DNA of 64,000 bases from Patiriisocius_A hiemis. Its GTDB lineage: Bacteria; Bacteroidota; Bacteroidia; Flavobacteriales; Flavobacteriaceae. Below the pieces are notes generated by a model. The model saw nothing but the letters and a program-made list of their open reading frames with translations. It did no database searches and was not told where the DNA came from. The stretch lies in assembly GCF_031846325.1 (NCBI RefSeq), contig NZ_JAVRHZ010000007.1, forward strand, positions 1 to 64,000. Reading direction: 5' to 3'. The position numbers were made by a program, and so were the translations under genes. This document shows, piece by piece, positions 43,583 to 51,405 of the stretch (the stretch's first letter is position 1; each line of letters opens with the position of its first letter).

Positions 43583-44839
43583 TTATAACACTCCTTTTAA
43601 CCGCTCCACAAATTCAAATACATCTTCAAAGCTGTTATATAGAGGAGCAGGAGCTACTCTAATTACATCTGGTTCACGCCAATCGCTTATTACCCCAGCT
43701 TTGGTTAATCGCGTATGCACTTCCTTATTTGCATTTTTCACTTGGATACTTAGTTGGCAACCACGCTCCTCAGGATTTGAAGGAGTGATGATATTAATGT
43801 TTGGATTGTTTAACTCTTTCAATAAGAATTCTAAATATCCAGTTAGTTTTTTGGATTTTGCAATTAAGTTATCAAAACCTGCTCTATGAAAAACGTCGAG
43901 ACTTGCTCTAATAGCTGCCATTGATAGGATAGGAGGGTTGCTTAATTGCCAGCCTTCGGCGCCCGCTAAGGCATCAAACTCATGGCGCATATTAAATCTA
44001 GTTTCTTTATTATGTCCCCACCATCCTGCAAAACGTTTTAATTTAGAGTTATTAGCATGTCTTTCATGCACAAAACAACCTCCTAAACTCCCAGGACCAC
44101 TATTTAAATATTTGTAGGTACACCAAACGGCAAAATCTGCTCCAGTTTCATGCAAATTAGGTTGTATATTTCCAGCACCATGGGCTAAATCAAAACCAAC
44201 CATACAATTGTGCTTGTGACCCAATTGAGTTATCTTTTTTAAAGGAAATGATTGCCCACTATAGTAGTTAGTGCTTCCAATCATTAGGAGCGCAATCTCA
44301 TCTCCTTGGGTTTCCATGATATGTTCTAAATCTTCAAAACGACATAACTCTTCACCCTCTCTTGGTTTCCAGAGTATTAGTCCTTTTTTTGGGTCAAAAC
44401 CATGAAATGCTAACTGACTCTCCACAGCATATTTATCACTTGGAAATGCATCACTTTCTACTACAATTTTATACTTAGTGGCTGTAGGTTGATAGAAAGA
44501 AACCATCATTAAATGTAGGTTCGTAGTCAAGGTATTCATTATAACTACTTCGCTAGGTTTTGCACCTACAATACTCGCCATCTGCTCTGTTAAAAACTCG
44601 TGATAGGGCATCCAAGGGTGTTGAGCTTCAGTATGACCTTCTACTCCATATTTTGACCAATCATCTAATTCTTGCTGAATAAATACAGCCGTATTTTTAG
44701 GTTGTAAGCCTAATGAATTTCCGCAGAGATAAATCTGATTGTTACCAGACGTATCTTTTGGAAATAAAAACTCGTTTCTAAATGCCTTTATAGAATCCTC
44801 TTTATCCTGTTGTAAGGCGTATTCTTTGTTGGTATTCAT
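43583..44839 (-). CDS. kynU: Kynureninase
   Basis: The 418-residue PLP enzyme splits 3-hydroxykynurenine to 3-hydroxyanthranilate and alanine. Markers are LCGNSLGLQPK, WSKYGVEGHTEAQHPWMPYHE, MNTLTTNLHLMMVSFYQP, VGFDLAHGAGN and the Schiff-base Lys243 in VWCTYKYLNSGPGS. The C-terminal VISDWREPDVIRVAPAPLYNS is also typical. It starts one base after the preceding lipoprotein gene stop and leads the catabolic genes. Confidence 0.97.
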   Translation of the reverse strand: MNTNKEYALQQDKEDSIKAFRNEFLFPKDTSGNNQIYLCGNSLGLQPKNTAVFIQQELDDWSKYGVEGHTEAQHPWMPYHEFLTEQMASIVGAKPSEVVIMNTLTTNLHLMMVSFYQPTATKYKIVVESDAFPSDKYAVESQLAFHGFDPKKGLILWKPREGEELCRFEDLEHIMETQGDEIALLMIGSTNYYSGQSFPLKKITQLGHKHNCMVGFDLAHGAGNIQPNLHETGADFAVWCTYKYLNSGPGSLGGCFVHERHANNSKLKRFAGWWGHNKETRFNMRHEFDALAGAEGWQLSNPPILSMAAIRASLDVFHRAGFDNLIAKSKKLTGYLEFLLKELNNPNINIITPSNPEERGCQLSIQVKNANKEVHTRLTKAGVISDWREPDVIRVAPAPLYNSFEDVFEFVERLKGVL

Positions 44840-44840
44840 A

Positions 44841-45527
44841 CTATTTTACGGAAATATTTGTAAAATGAAGTTTAAAATTTTTGGTACTATCTTCATGTAC
44901 TTTTGCAATAGTTAACCCCTTATAGATTTCATAATCTTCCCAAGTTGTTGTCATGGTAGGTACACTATCATTTCCTTTTCTAAACACCCATTCTTTAATT
45001 GTAAACTTGTCATCATAATAAAAATCATAAGCATCTCCAGGAGTATAGCCACCTTCATTTCCGTAGATAATAGTTAGCATATTTAAAGTGTCTTTAGATA
45101 TCAATGCCACTTGATTTTCTTTTTCTGTAAAGCTAGTGCCTTTGTCCCAAACCAAATTGTAAGGTGCTAGTAGCCAATACTTATCATTAATAAAGGCTGC
45201 ATCAACACGTTGATTGGTGCTATCTATTTTTGCTCTATTGTAGGTTACAGTATCATTTACTGTCATCATGGTTACGTCATTAGTTTTTGGTTTCCATGAC
45301 CAAGAGCGCTCACTATGACTATTGGGTCTATCTACATTAAATGTGAAGTTTATTTCTTCGACAGCATTCCAGTTTTCAAATCCATTTTTATACGCTATGG
45401 CTTCGGCAGTAGAGAGTTCTTTACTTTTTTCTTCGGAAGAAATAGTGTTTTCTGAAGGTTTTTCAGTATCATTTTTACACCCAAAAATGAGTAGAGAGGT
45501 TACTAATAAAAGAGCAATTTTTTTCAT
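44841..45527 (-). CDS. DUF6503-like lipoprotein
   Basis: The 228-residue protein has a lipoprotein signal (SLLIFGC, Cys17), a Ser/Glu-rich linker and a body with AIAYKNGFENWNAVEEINFTF, HSERSWSWKPKTNDV and DAAFINDKYWLLAPYNLVWD. This resembles DUF6503-type lipoproteins of Bacteroidota, which look like LolA-type lipid-binding half-barrels. It sits at the head of the kynurenine transcript with a one-base gap to kynU. The link to catabolism is unclear. Confidence 0.76.
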   Translation of the reverse strand: MKKIALLLVTSLLIFGCKNDTEKPSENTISSEEKSKELSTAEAIAYKNGFENWNAVEEINFTFNVDRPNSHSERSWSWKPKTNDVTMMTVNDTVTYNRAKIDSTNQRVDAAFINDKYWLLAPYNLVWDKGTSFTEKENQVALISKDTLNMLTIIYGNEGGYTPGDAYDFYYDDKFTIKEWVFRKGNDSVPTMTTTWEDYEIYKGLTIAKVHEDSTKNFKLHFTNISVK

Positions 45528-45620
45528 ATTGGATGGTTTTAGTAAACTATTTTAAGGTAGACTAAGAGACATTACTTAGAAACCAATTTTTAAATTGAGA
45601 AATACCTGAAAAGTAATTAA

Positions 45621-45635
45621 ACTCGATTCTCGAGT
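45621..45635. promoter_or_regulatory. Short inverted repeat upstream of the Fe-S/CDGSH operon
   Basis: ACTCGA and TCGAGT face each other across three bases in the gap between the divergent lipoprotein and Fer4_19 genes. It may be an operator for either side. With six-base arms, chance occurrence is possible. Confidence 0.3.
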
Positions 45636-45683
45636 AAAAATAATGAATAAAGAAATGATAGTATAATTTTTGTAACTTTATGT

Positions 45684-45896
45684 ATGGCAAAAACAAAAGA
45701 ATATCAACTAGATGATGTCACGGTAGTCTGGGAACCTAGTTTGTGTATTCATTCTAAAAAATGTGTACATGGACTTCCAAAAGTTTTTAAACCTACTGAA
45801 AAACCTTGGGTTCAAACTGAGAATACAACTACAGAAGCTTTAAAAGAAACAATAGACACATGCCCAAGCGGTGCATTACGTTATTATGTAAAATGA
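45684..45896 (+). CDS. YjdI-like 4Fe-4S mono-cluster protein (Fer4_19)
   Basis: The 70-residue protein has cysteines at 21, 27 and 60 in the Fer4_19 arrangement: PSLCIHSKKCVHGLPKVF, PWVQTEN and TIDTCPSGALRYY. Escherichia coli YjdI has the same core. It likely holds one Fe-S cluster and transfers electrons or senses redox state in the cytosol. It starts a three-gene rightward unit with a CDGSH protein and a small acetyltransferase. Confidence 0.92.
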   Translation: MAKTKEYQLDDVTVVWEPSLCIHSKKCVHGLPKVFKPTEKPWVQTENTTTEALKETIDTCPSGALRYYVK

Positions 45897-45917
45897 CAAG
45901 AAAAAGATAATGGTACT

Positions 45918-46100
45918 ATGAAAAAAGAAACAGAGAATACAAAAGTTGAGGTTTTAGAAAATGGCCCCCTAATGGTTCATGGGAGCACTACGATAGTACA
46001 TACAGATGGTAGTACTGAAGAAAAACAAAGAGCAACTGCTTTTTGTAGGTGTGGAAAAACTGGGAATATTCCTTTTTGTGATGGATCTCATAATAGTTAA
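45918..46100 (+). CDS. CDGSH iron-sulfur domain protein
   Basis: The 60-residue protein ends in CRCGKTGNIPFCDGSH, an exact match to the CDGSH pattern C-x-C-x2-T-x3-P-x-C-D-G-S-H that binds a 2Fe-2S cluster with three Cys and one His, as in mitoNEET. There is no membrane helix. It lies 21 bases after the Fer4_19 gene, and its stop overlaps the next start by one base. Confidence 0.94.
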   Translation: MKKETENTKVEVLENGPLMVHGSTTIVHTDGSTEEKQRATAFCRCGKTGNIPFCDGSHNS

Positions 46101-46396
46101 TGATGGATTTAAATATTACAGACAATAAAGACCGCAAACGTTATGAAACTCAAATTGAAGATAAGACAGCTTTTATAGATTACATCCGTACTAAGGATAG
46201 TATTTATTTAACTCATACCGAAGTCCCCAAAGGATTAGAAGGAAAAGGTGTTGGGACGGGTTTAGTACGTCAAGTTCTTGGAATTGTTAAAGAGAAAAAC
46301 TATAAGCTTGCTCCTTTGTGTCCATTTGTTGCGGCATACATTAAGAAACACCCTGACCAATATAAGCATATGTTAGCAAAAGGATATAATGTATAA
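46100..46396 (+). CDS. Small GNAT-like acetyltransferase (YjdJ/NATD1 type)
   Basis: The 98-residue protein matches the short GCN5-related family: YETQIEDKTAFIDYI, IYLTHTEVPKGLEGKGVGTGLV with the acetyl-CoA loop, and LAPLCPFVAAYIKKHPDQYKHM. In E. coli the same kind of gene (yjdJ) is next to yjdI, so the pairing is conserved over a great distance. The start may be either of two adjacent ATGs (46100 or 46103). Confidence 0.91.
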   Translation: MMDLNITDNKDRKRYETQIEDKTAFIDYIRTKDSIYLTHTEVPKGLEGKGVGTGLVRQVLGIVKEKNYKLAPLCPFVAAYIKKHPDQYKHMLAKGYNV

Positions 46397-46399
46397 AAA

Positions 46400-46419
46400 A
46401 AGCCTGCAATTGCAGGCTT
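46400..46419 (-). terminator. Terminator of the small-lipoprotein transcript
   Basis: AAGCCTGCAATTGCAGGCTT is a perfect palindrome of ten pairs. On the minus strand it is followed by a seven-base T-tract, so it mainly ends the leftward transcript. It may also slow the rightward acetyltransferase transcript, where the T-tract is poor. Confidence 0.8.
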
Positions 46420-46441
46420 AATATTTATTGTTTAAGTTTCA

Positions 46442-46582
46442 TTAATCTACAGCGTCTTCTACATCATCTGCAACATCTTCTACTGCGTCTTCAACTTTTT
46501 CTCCAGTAGATTTCTCTCTACAACTTGTAAAACTTGCTGCCAAGAAGGCTACTGTACATACTACTAAAAATACTTTTTTCAT
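46442..46582 (-). CDS. Very small acidic lipoprotein
   Basis: This 46-residue gene has a lipoprotein signal peptide (MKKVFLVVCTVAFLAASFTS followed by Cys21). Its mature part of 26 residues reads as repeats of VEDAVEDVADDVEDAVD, very rich in Asp and Glu. It resembles the entericidin-like or CsbD-like tiny stress lipoproteins of Bacteroidota. It lies after the lmo0937-type membrane protein gene in the same direction and ends before a strong terminator. Function is unknown. Confidence 0.8.
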   Translation of the reverse strand: MKKVFLVVCTVAFLAASFTSCREKSTGEKVEDAVEDVADDVEDAVD

Positions 46583-46604
46583 GATTTTTGTTTTAAGGGT
46601 TAGT

Positions 46605-46763
46605 TTATAATTTTCTACCAGTTGCTAGCCTATATAATATTGCTATTACTGCTAATACTAATAAAATGTGAATTAAGTTTCCTACTGCTTCTGGAAAGCC
46701 AATGAATCCAATTAGCCATCCCACAATAAGTACAACTACAATTAGCCAAATTAAACTTCTCAT
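46605..46763 (-). CDS. Lmo0937-type small membrane protein
   Basis: This 52-residue gene encodes two membrane helices (IWLIVVVLIVGWLIGFIGF and LIHILLVLAVIAILYRL) joined by PEAVGN, the pattern of the lmo0937/DUF5670 family. Members are often induced by stress in other bacteria. It starts 27 bases after a TATCTTCG box and precedes the acidic lipoprotein gene by 22 bases, so the two probably form a small stress unit. Confidence 0.87.
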   Translation of the reverse strand: MRSLIWLIVVVLIVGWLIGFIGFPEAVGNLIHILLVLAVIAILYRLATGRKL

Positions 46764-46789
46764 AATTTTTGGTTTTATGGTTATACTCC

Positions 46790-46797
46790 GAAGATAA
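46790..46797 (-). promoter_or_regulatory. Candidate -7 box of the lmo0937-type gene
   Basis: On the minus strand this reads TATCTTCG, one base from TAnnTTTG. The same variant is found before the DUF4442 gene at 56511. No -33 TTG was seen. Confidence 0.4.
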
Positions 46798-46872
46798 AAC
46801 TAAAAAATATCAGAAATTAAGCTGTTAACGGTCTTTAACTATGAAAAGTTAAAAAGTGTAAAATCTCTATTA

Positions 46873-48408
46873 TTAAAAATTATTAGGGTTTTCTATGATT
46901 TTAGCAGCTCGTTCTTTTAAAGCTGAAATATCTTTTGCACTCTTTTTATTGAGTAAATTAAGCATCATATTCATACGGTGATTATCTTTAAAGTATTCTT
47001 TTTTGTCATCTAGAAAATTCCAGTACAGGCTATTAAAAGGGCAGGCGTCCTCTTCGGTTTTTTTTGAAGCTTTGTAATAACAACTTTTACAATAGTTACT
47101 CATCTTGTTTATATAACTGCCACTTGAAACGTAAGGTTTTGTAGCGATAATCCCGCCATCTGCAAATTGTGACATCCCTCGTGTATTTGTAATCTCAACC
47201 CATTCTATAGCGTCTATATAAATACCCAGGTACCACGCATCTACTAGGTCTGGATCACATTGAGCTAAAAGCGCAAAATTTCCAGTAATCATTAGACGCT
47301 GTATGTGATGCGCGTAAGAGTCTTTTAAACTTTGTGTTATTGCATGATGCAAACAATTCATTTTTGTGTTACCCGTCCAAAAGAAATCAGGTAGTTTGTT
47401 TTTGTTATCTAGCTTGTTGAGATTTTTATACTCAGGCATTTCTTTCCAATAGATACCTCGCATAAACTCTCTCCAGCCAAGTATTTGCCTTACAAAACCT
47501 TCTACTTGAGAAATATCAATCTCGCTTTTGTTTTCTCGCCAATTGCTTATCACAGATTCTATTACTTCTAGTGGATGTAACATTTTGCTATTCATCGCAA
47601 AGCTCAATCTAGAATGAAATAGGTACTGTTGCTCTGTATGCATAGCATCTTGAAAGTCTCCAAAATGAACTAATAAGTTTTTACAGAAATAATTAAGAAC
47701 AGATAGACAGTCCTCTCTAGTAGTAGGCCAACTAAAATTAGTTTCTTCAATAGCCCCAATTGTCTCTACGTTAGCTTTCTTTATTCTTTTTACAGTATTT
47801 GAAACATCTTTTCTAAAACCACGTTCATGAGGGATTTCGATCTCTTCTTGCCATTTTTTTCTATTGCTTTTGTCAAAGTTCCATTTTCCTCCCTCAGGTT
47901 GATTATCACCTACAATCATGATATCATATTTTTTACGCATATCACGATAAAAATATTCCATTGTCATTTGTTTCTTATTTTTAAAGAAATTGGCAACATC
48001 CTCTCTTTGAGTCAAAAAATGCTCAGTATCAAAAGCCTCTGTTTTTATTGATTGTTTTTTACAGAAGTCTTTAAGCTGCTGGTCTAGTCTATATTCATCA
48101 GGCAATTGATATTCAAACTTTTTAATATTGTGGTTACTTATGAGTTCTGAAAGGTTTTTGGCTAAGTCCTGCTTGTTATTTTTATCATCTAGTGTATAGT
48201 ACACAACAGTATGCTCTCTATCTGTAAGCCATTGTGCAAAGTTTTGCATGCTTTCAAAAAAAGCAACTACTTTTTGAATATGATGATTTACATAATCTGT
48301 TTCTTGTCGCATTTCTGCCATAAAATATAGTACATCATCAGTTGGGTCATCAAACCAAGAGTGTTTATGATTAAGTTGATCGCCGAGTATAAGTCGTAGT
48401 GTTTTCAT
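46873..48408 (-). CDS. FeS-type bacterial cryptochrome/photolyase
   Basis: The 511-residue protein opens with LRLILGDQLNHKHSWF, typical of the FeS-BCP/PhrB group. Four cysteines, Cys352, Cys440, Cys443 and Cys456 (MNCLHH, NYCKSCYY, DACPFN), have the same spacing as the 4Fe-4S ligands of Agrobacterium PhrB. FAD-binding blocks such as RQILGWREFMRGIYW and IDAIEWVEITNTRGMSQFADGG are present. It should repair (6-4) photoproducts using light. It is the last gene of the photoreactivation operon. Confidence 0.95.
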   Translation of the reverse strand: MKTLRLILGDQLNHKHSWFDDPTDDVLYFMAEMRQETDYVNHHIQKVVAFFESMQNFAQWLTDREHTVVYYTLDDKNNKQDLAKNLSELISNHNIKKFEYQLPDEYRLDQQLKDFCKKQSIKTEAFDTEHFLTQREDVANFFKNKKQMTMEYFYRDMRKKYDIMIVGDNQPEGGKWNFDKSNRKKWQEEIEIPHERGFRKDVSNTVKRIKKANVETIGAIEETNFSWPTTREDCLSVLNYFCKNLLVHFGDFQDAMHTEQQYLFHSRLSFAMNSKMLHPLEVIESVISNWRENKSEIDISQVEGFVRQILGWREFMRGIYWKEMPEYKNLNKLDNKNKLPDFFWTGNTKMNCLHHAITQSLKDSYAHHIQRLMITGNFALLAQCDPDLVDAWYLGIYIDAIEWVEITNTRGMSQFADGGIIATKPYVSSGSYINKMSNYCKSCYYKASKKTEEDACPFNSLYWNFLDDKKEYFKDNHRMNMMLNLLNKKSAKDISALKERAAKIIENPNNF

Positions 48409-48417
48409 TAGCTAGTT

Positions 48418-49704
48418 TTAAGATAACCAAAGGTTTGTATATTGATTATTAGGGTCATACATACTGGCTTGTCGTTCTATGTTAAACTTTCTATCTCTTG
48501 GGTCATTACCAACTCCAGCATTATACATCCAATTACCCCAATTGCTATGTACATCATAGTCTATGAGCATACTCTCAAAATAGGCGGCACCTATACGCCA
48601 ATCCTGCTTTTGTTCTTTTGCCCAAAAGCTGGCAACATTTTGTCGACCTCTATTACTCATCCATCCTGTATTTGCAAGTTCTTTCATGTTTGCATTTACA
48701 AAATCGTATTTAGTAGCCCCTTGAATCCAATCTTGTAATTTATTAGGGTTAGTTCCCCAATCATATTCTTTTTGAAGAATTCCGCCAACGTAAAAAATAC
48801 GGTTACCATGTTCTAGTGATTTATACTTAAAGAAATCTCTCCAGTAAAGCTCAAAAATGAGCCAATACGTATCTTGATTTTTTTTAATTTCTTTTTCAAA
48901 TTTTTTAACCTCCCAATAGATACTTTTTGCTGAAAGACAACCATTTGCCAACCAAGCTGAAAATTTAGAACTATAGTCTATTCCTATAAGTCCGTTGCGA
49001 GTTTTTTTGTAGTCTTGTAGCTGATGAGTCTCCCAGAAATAATGATTAAGTCTTTCCCAAGCTCCTGTTTCTCCACCTTGAAAAGGAAATGCGCTGCGTG
49101 AATCTTTATCAAATGCTTGAAAACCTAAGTTTTGTAATGTTGGAACTTTTGTTTTATTCTCAATAAGATTTTTCTTGGGTAATATGTTTGGTTTATCAAA
49201 AGGCTCTCGCACCTTTGCATACTTTTCAATCTTTTTTCTGAATTGTGTAAATACCTTAGGTATTGTATTAAAACTCTCAAAGGGAATGTCTTCTGGGTGG
49301 ATTAAAAACTGATCATAACTTTCTACAAACTTTATTTTAGAAGAGATACTTTGTTTAACGCTGCTTAATGTTGTTGTCTCTTCTTTAGTCCACTCTTTTT
49401 GAAGAAAAATACTAGTTATTTCATATTCTACCACTAGGTTTTTTAATACAGTTTCTGGCTTTTCATGAAATACAAGTAGTGGGATATTTAGTTGCTCTAA
49501 GTTTTCTTTTAAATCTTTTACCGATTCAATAATAAACTGTGCCCTGTACTTTTCAGTTTTTTTAAACCCATAAGGTGTATTTGCAAAATCTTCGGGATTA
49601 AAAAAATAAGCACCTATTACTTTTTCAGAAGTATTACAAGCACTAATAAGCGATTTATTGTCTTGTATACGTAAGTTACTTGTAAACCAAATTAGGTTAT
49701 TCAT
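48418..49704 (-). CDS. DASH-family cryptochrome
   Basis: The 428-residue protein has an N-terminal photolyase alpha/beta domain (LIWFTSNLRIQDNKSLISAC) and the FAD domain with GGETGAWERLNHYFWE, YSSKFSAWLANGCLSAKSIYWEV, NTGWMSNRGRQNVASFWAK and IDYDVHSNWGNWMYNAGVGNDPRDRKFN. These are DASH hallmarks. DASH proteins repair pyrimidine dimers in single-stranded DNA and may also sense light. It lies ten bases before the FeS photolyase gene and three bases after the DUF2256 stop. Confidence 0.95.
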   Translation of the reverse strand: MNNLIWFTSNLRIQDNKSLISACNTSEKVIGAYFFNPEDFANTPYGFKKTEKYRAQFIIESVKDLKENLEQLNIPLLVFHEKPETVLKNLVVEYEITSIFLQKEWTKEETTTLSSVKQSISSKIKFVESYDQFLIHPEDIPFESFNTIPKVFTQFRKKIEKYAKVREPFDKPNILPKKNLIENKTKVPTLQNLGFQAFDKDSRSAFPFQGGETGAWERLNHYFWETHQLQDYKKTRNGLIGIDYSSKFSAWLANGCLSAKSIYWEVKKFEKEIKKNQDTYWLIFELYWRDFFKYKSLEHGNRIFYVGGILQKEYDWGTNPNKLQDWIQGATKYDFVNANMKELANTGWMSNRGRQNVASFWAKEQKQDWRIGAAYFESMLIDYDVHSNWGNWMYNAGVGNDPRDRKFNIERQASMYDPNNQYTNLWLS

Positions 49705-49707
49705 AGT

Positions 49708-49842
49708 TTATTTGTTTTTTCTACAGCGTTCGCTACAATAGGTTACATTTTCCCAATCGCGTTCCCATTTTTTTCTCCATGTAAATGGCTTTTTACATAT
49801 GGGACAAATTTTTGTAGGAAGATGCTGTTTTTTATGAGCCAT
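49708..49842 (-). CDS. DUF2256 small zinc-ribbon-like protein
   Basis: This 44-residue gene has CPICKKPFTWRKKWERDWENV then YCSERCR, two CxxC/CxxxC pairs that could bind a zinc ion. This is the DUF2256 pattern, which from memory is often next to photolyase or cryptochrome genes. Its ATG overlaps the stop codon of the flavin reductase by one base, and the DASH gene follows almost directly, so it is a true part of the operon. Function is unknown. Confidence 0.9.
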   Translation of the reverse strand: MAHKKQHLPTKICPICKKPFTWRKKWERDWENVTYCSERCRKNK

Positions 49843-50459
49843 TAGTCTTTAGGTCTAGCGTATTCCAATCGATTTAGTAATTTAGGCAATGCATAACCAT
49901 CTAGCCCGTTTACAGTCACAGTTTCAGTATCTTCTAAGCTTAAAAATCCGTCTTCTTTTTGTGCTTCTTCACTACAATAAATGTGTTCTATAGCTCCAAT
50001 AATTAATAGACAGTTGTTTTCTTCAATGAAGTATTCATTTTTAAAAGAACAACCAATTTTAACTGGTGATTCCGATACGTATGGTGCATAAAACTTATCC
50101 AAATAAGTAGGTGTTAAGGCAGTCTTGTCGAACTCTGAAATATCATTTTTATACTTAGCAGAGGTATGATGAGCATCTTCAAAGATTTTTTTTGAAACAT
50201 GATTAACTGTAAAAACACCTGTTTTTTTTAAATTATCATATGTGTTCCTTTCAACTGTTGTAGGACGAAGTATAAACCCCAATAGAGGCGGATTACTTCC
50301 TAAATGAGTAACGCTACTAAAAATAGCTACATTTTCAATTCCGTCCTTAGATTTTGTTGCGATTAAATTTGCAGATTTATATCCTGTACAACTATTTATA
50401 AGGTTTACACGGAATAGTTTTTCTAGTTTTTTAATCTGTTTGGCGCTGTAATGTTGCAT
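49842..50459 (-). CDS. Flavin reductase family protein
   Basis: The 205-residue protein has the split-barrel flavin-binding pattern: NLINSCTGYKSANLIATKSKDGIENVA, HLGSNPPLLGFILRPTTVERNTYDNLKKTG and FTVNHVSKKIFEDAHHTSAKY. Its relatives reduce FMN or FAD or bind flavin. As the first gene of the photolyase operon it may supply reduced FAD to the two light-dependent repair enzymes; this is inference from context. A TATTTTTG box on the minus strand (50506-50513) is a likely promoter. Confidence 0.88.
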   Translation of the reverse strand: MQHYSAKQIKKLEKLFRVNLINSCTGYKSANLIATKSKDGIENVAIFSSVTHLGSNPPLLGFILRPTTVERNTYDNLKKTGVFTVNHVSKKIFEDAHHTSAKYKNDISEFDKTALTPTYLDKFYAPYVSESPVKIGCSFKNEYFIEENNCLLIIGAIEHIYCSEEAQKEDGFLSLEDTETVTVNGLDGYALPKLLNRLEYARPKD

Positions 50460-50505
50460 TCCATAAAATTAAAGTTTTGTTTATTTATTTCTCTTAAAAT
50501 TTAAA

Positions 50506-50513
50506 CAAAAATA
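50506..50513 (-). promoter_or_regulatory. Candidate -7 box of the photoreactivation operon
   Basis: On the minus strand this reads TATTTTTG, matching TAnnTTTG, with about 47 bases to the flavin reductase start. The -33 region is AT-rich and gives no clear TTG. Confidence 0.4.
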
Positions 50514-50559
50514 ATCTATTCTCAATTCTCTATTTTTACAAAGTATTATATTCAACAAA

Positions 50560-51369
50560 ATGAAAGACCTAGACTTAGATAAAGCATTTGAGACCAATAG
50601 AGAAACTTGGAATAAAAAAGTTGCAATCCACGCGGCAAGTGATTTTTATTTTTTGGAAGAGTTTAAAAAAGGTAAAACCTCCCTTAATAGTTATGAGGTT
50701 AAAGCGTTAGGTGATGTTACTGGAAAATCTTTGTTGCATTTACAATGTCATTTTGGGCAAGATACTTTAAGTTGGAGTAGGATGGGAGCCAAGTGTACTG
50801 GTGTTGATATTTCTGAAAATGCAATAGAACTGGCAAAGAAGTTAAATACAGAACTAGAACTGGATGCTAACTTTGTTTGTTGTAATGTTTTGGATACTTC
50901 AAAGTATATATCTGAAACATTTGATATTGTTTTTACTAGCTACGGTACCATAGGTTGGTTGCCAGATTTAAAACCTTGGGCACAAATGATTGCTGAAAGA
51001 TTAAAGCCTGGAGGTGTTTTTTACATTATAGAGTTTCATCCTATTGCTTGGATATTTGATTATACGATTTCTCCACCTAAAATGAAATATGCTTATCACC
51101 AAAAGAATGTAATTTATGATGAATACGAAGGCACCTATACTAATAATGATGCAAAAATAATAAGCAAAGAATATGGTTGGAATCATAGCTTTAGCGAAGT
51201 AATTAATGCACTAGTTGCTGCGGGTCTTACAATTGAATTTCTAAACGAATATGATGCCTCTCCTTATGATGTATTTCCAGATTTAGCTAAAAACAAAAAT
51301 GGATATTATGAGTTGAAAGAAAAGCTATATCCTTTATTGTTTGATGTGAAGGCAACAAAAAAATCCTAA
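50560..51369 (+). CDS. Class I SAM-dependent methyltransferase
   Basis: The 269-residue protein has a clear methyltransferase core: KSLLHLQCHFGQDTLSWSRMGA (motif I), GVDISENAIELAKKLN, FDIVFTSYGTIGWLPDL and RLKPGGVFYIIEFHP. The N-terminal AFETNRETWNKKVAIHAASDFY is typical of a flavobacterial subgroup of small-molecule methyltransferases. The substrate is unknown. Its stop codon lies in the stem of the following terminator. Confidence 0.9.
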   Translation: MKDLDLDKAFETNRETWNKKVAIHAASDFYFLEEFKKGKTSLNSYEVKALGDVTGKSLLHLQCHFGQDTLSWSRMGAKCTGVDISENAIELAKKLNTELELDANFVCCNVLDTSKYISETFDIVFTSYGTIGWLPDLKPWAQMIAERLKPGGVFYIIEFHPIAWIFDYTISPPKMKYAYHQKNVIYDEYEGTYTNNDAKIISKEYGWNHSFSEVINALVAAGLTIEFLNEYDASPYDVFPDLAKNKNGYYELKEKLYPLLFDVKATKKS

Positions 51370-51389
51370 GTGAATACTTAGGATTTTTA
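51359..51389. terminator. Terminator overlapping the methyltransferase stop codon
   Basis: AAATCCTAAGT and ACTTAGGATTT pair over a GAAT loop, ending in a T-tract. A-rich sequence on the left lets it act in both directions, also for the convergent msrA gene. Confidence 0.87.
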
Positions 51390-51405
51390 TACTTGCAATA
51401 TAAAT

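Noticed and set aside
50560..51369. Restriction-modification methyltransferase
   Set aside because: It lacks the DPPY or PCQ motifs of DNA methylases and has no restriction or specificity gene beside it.
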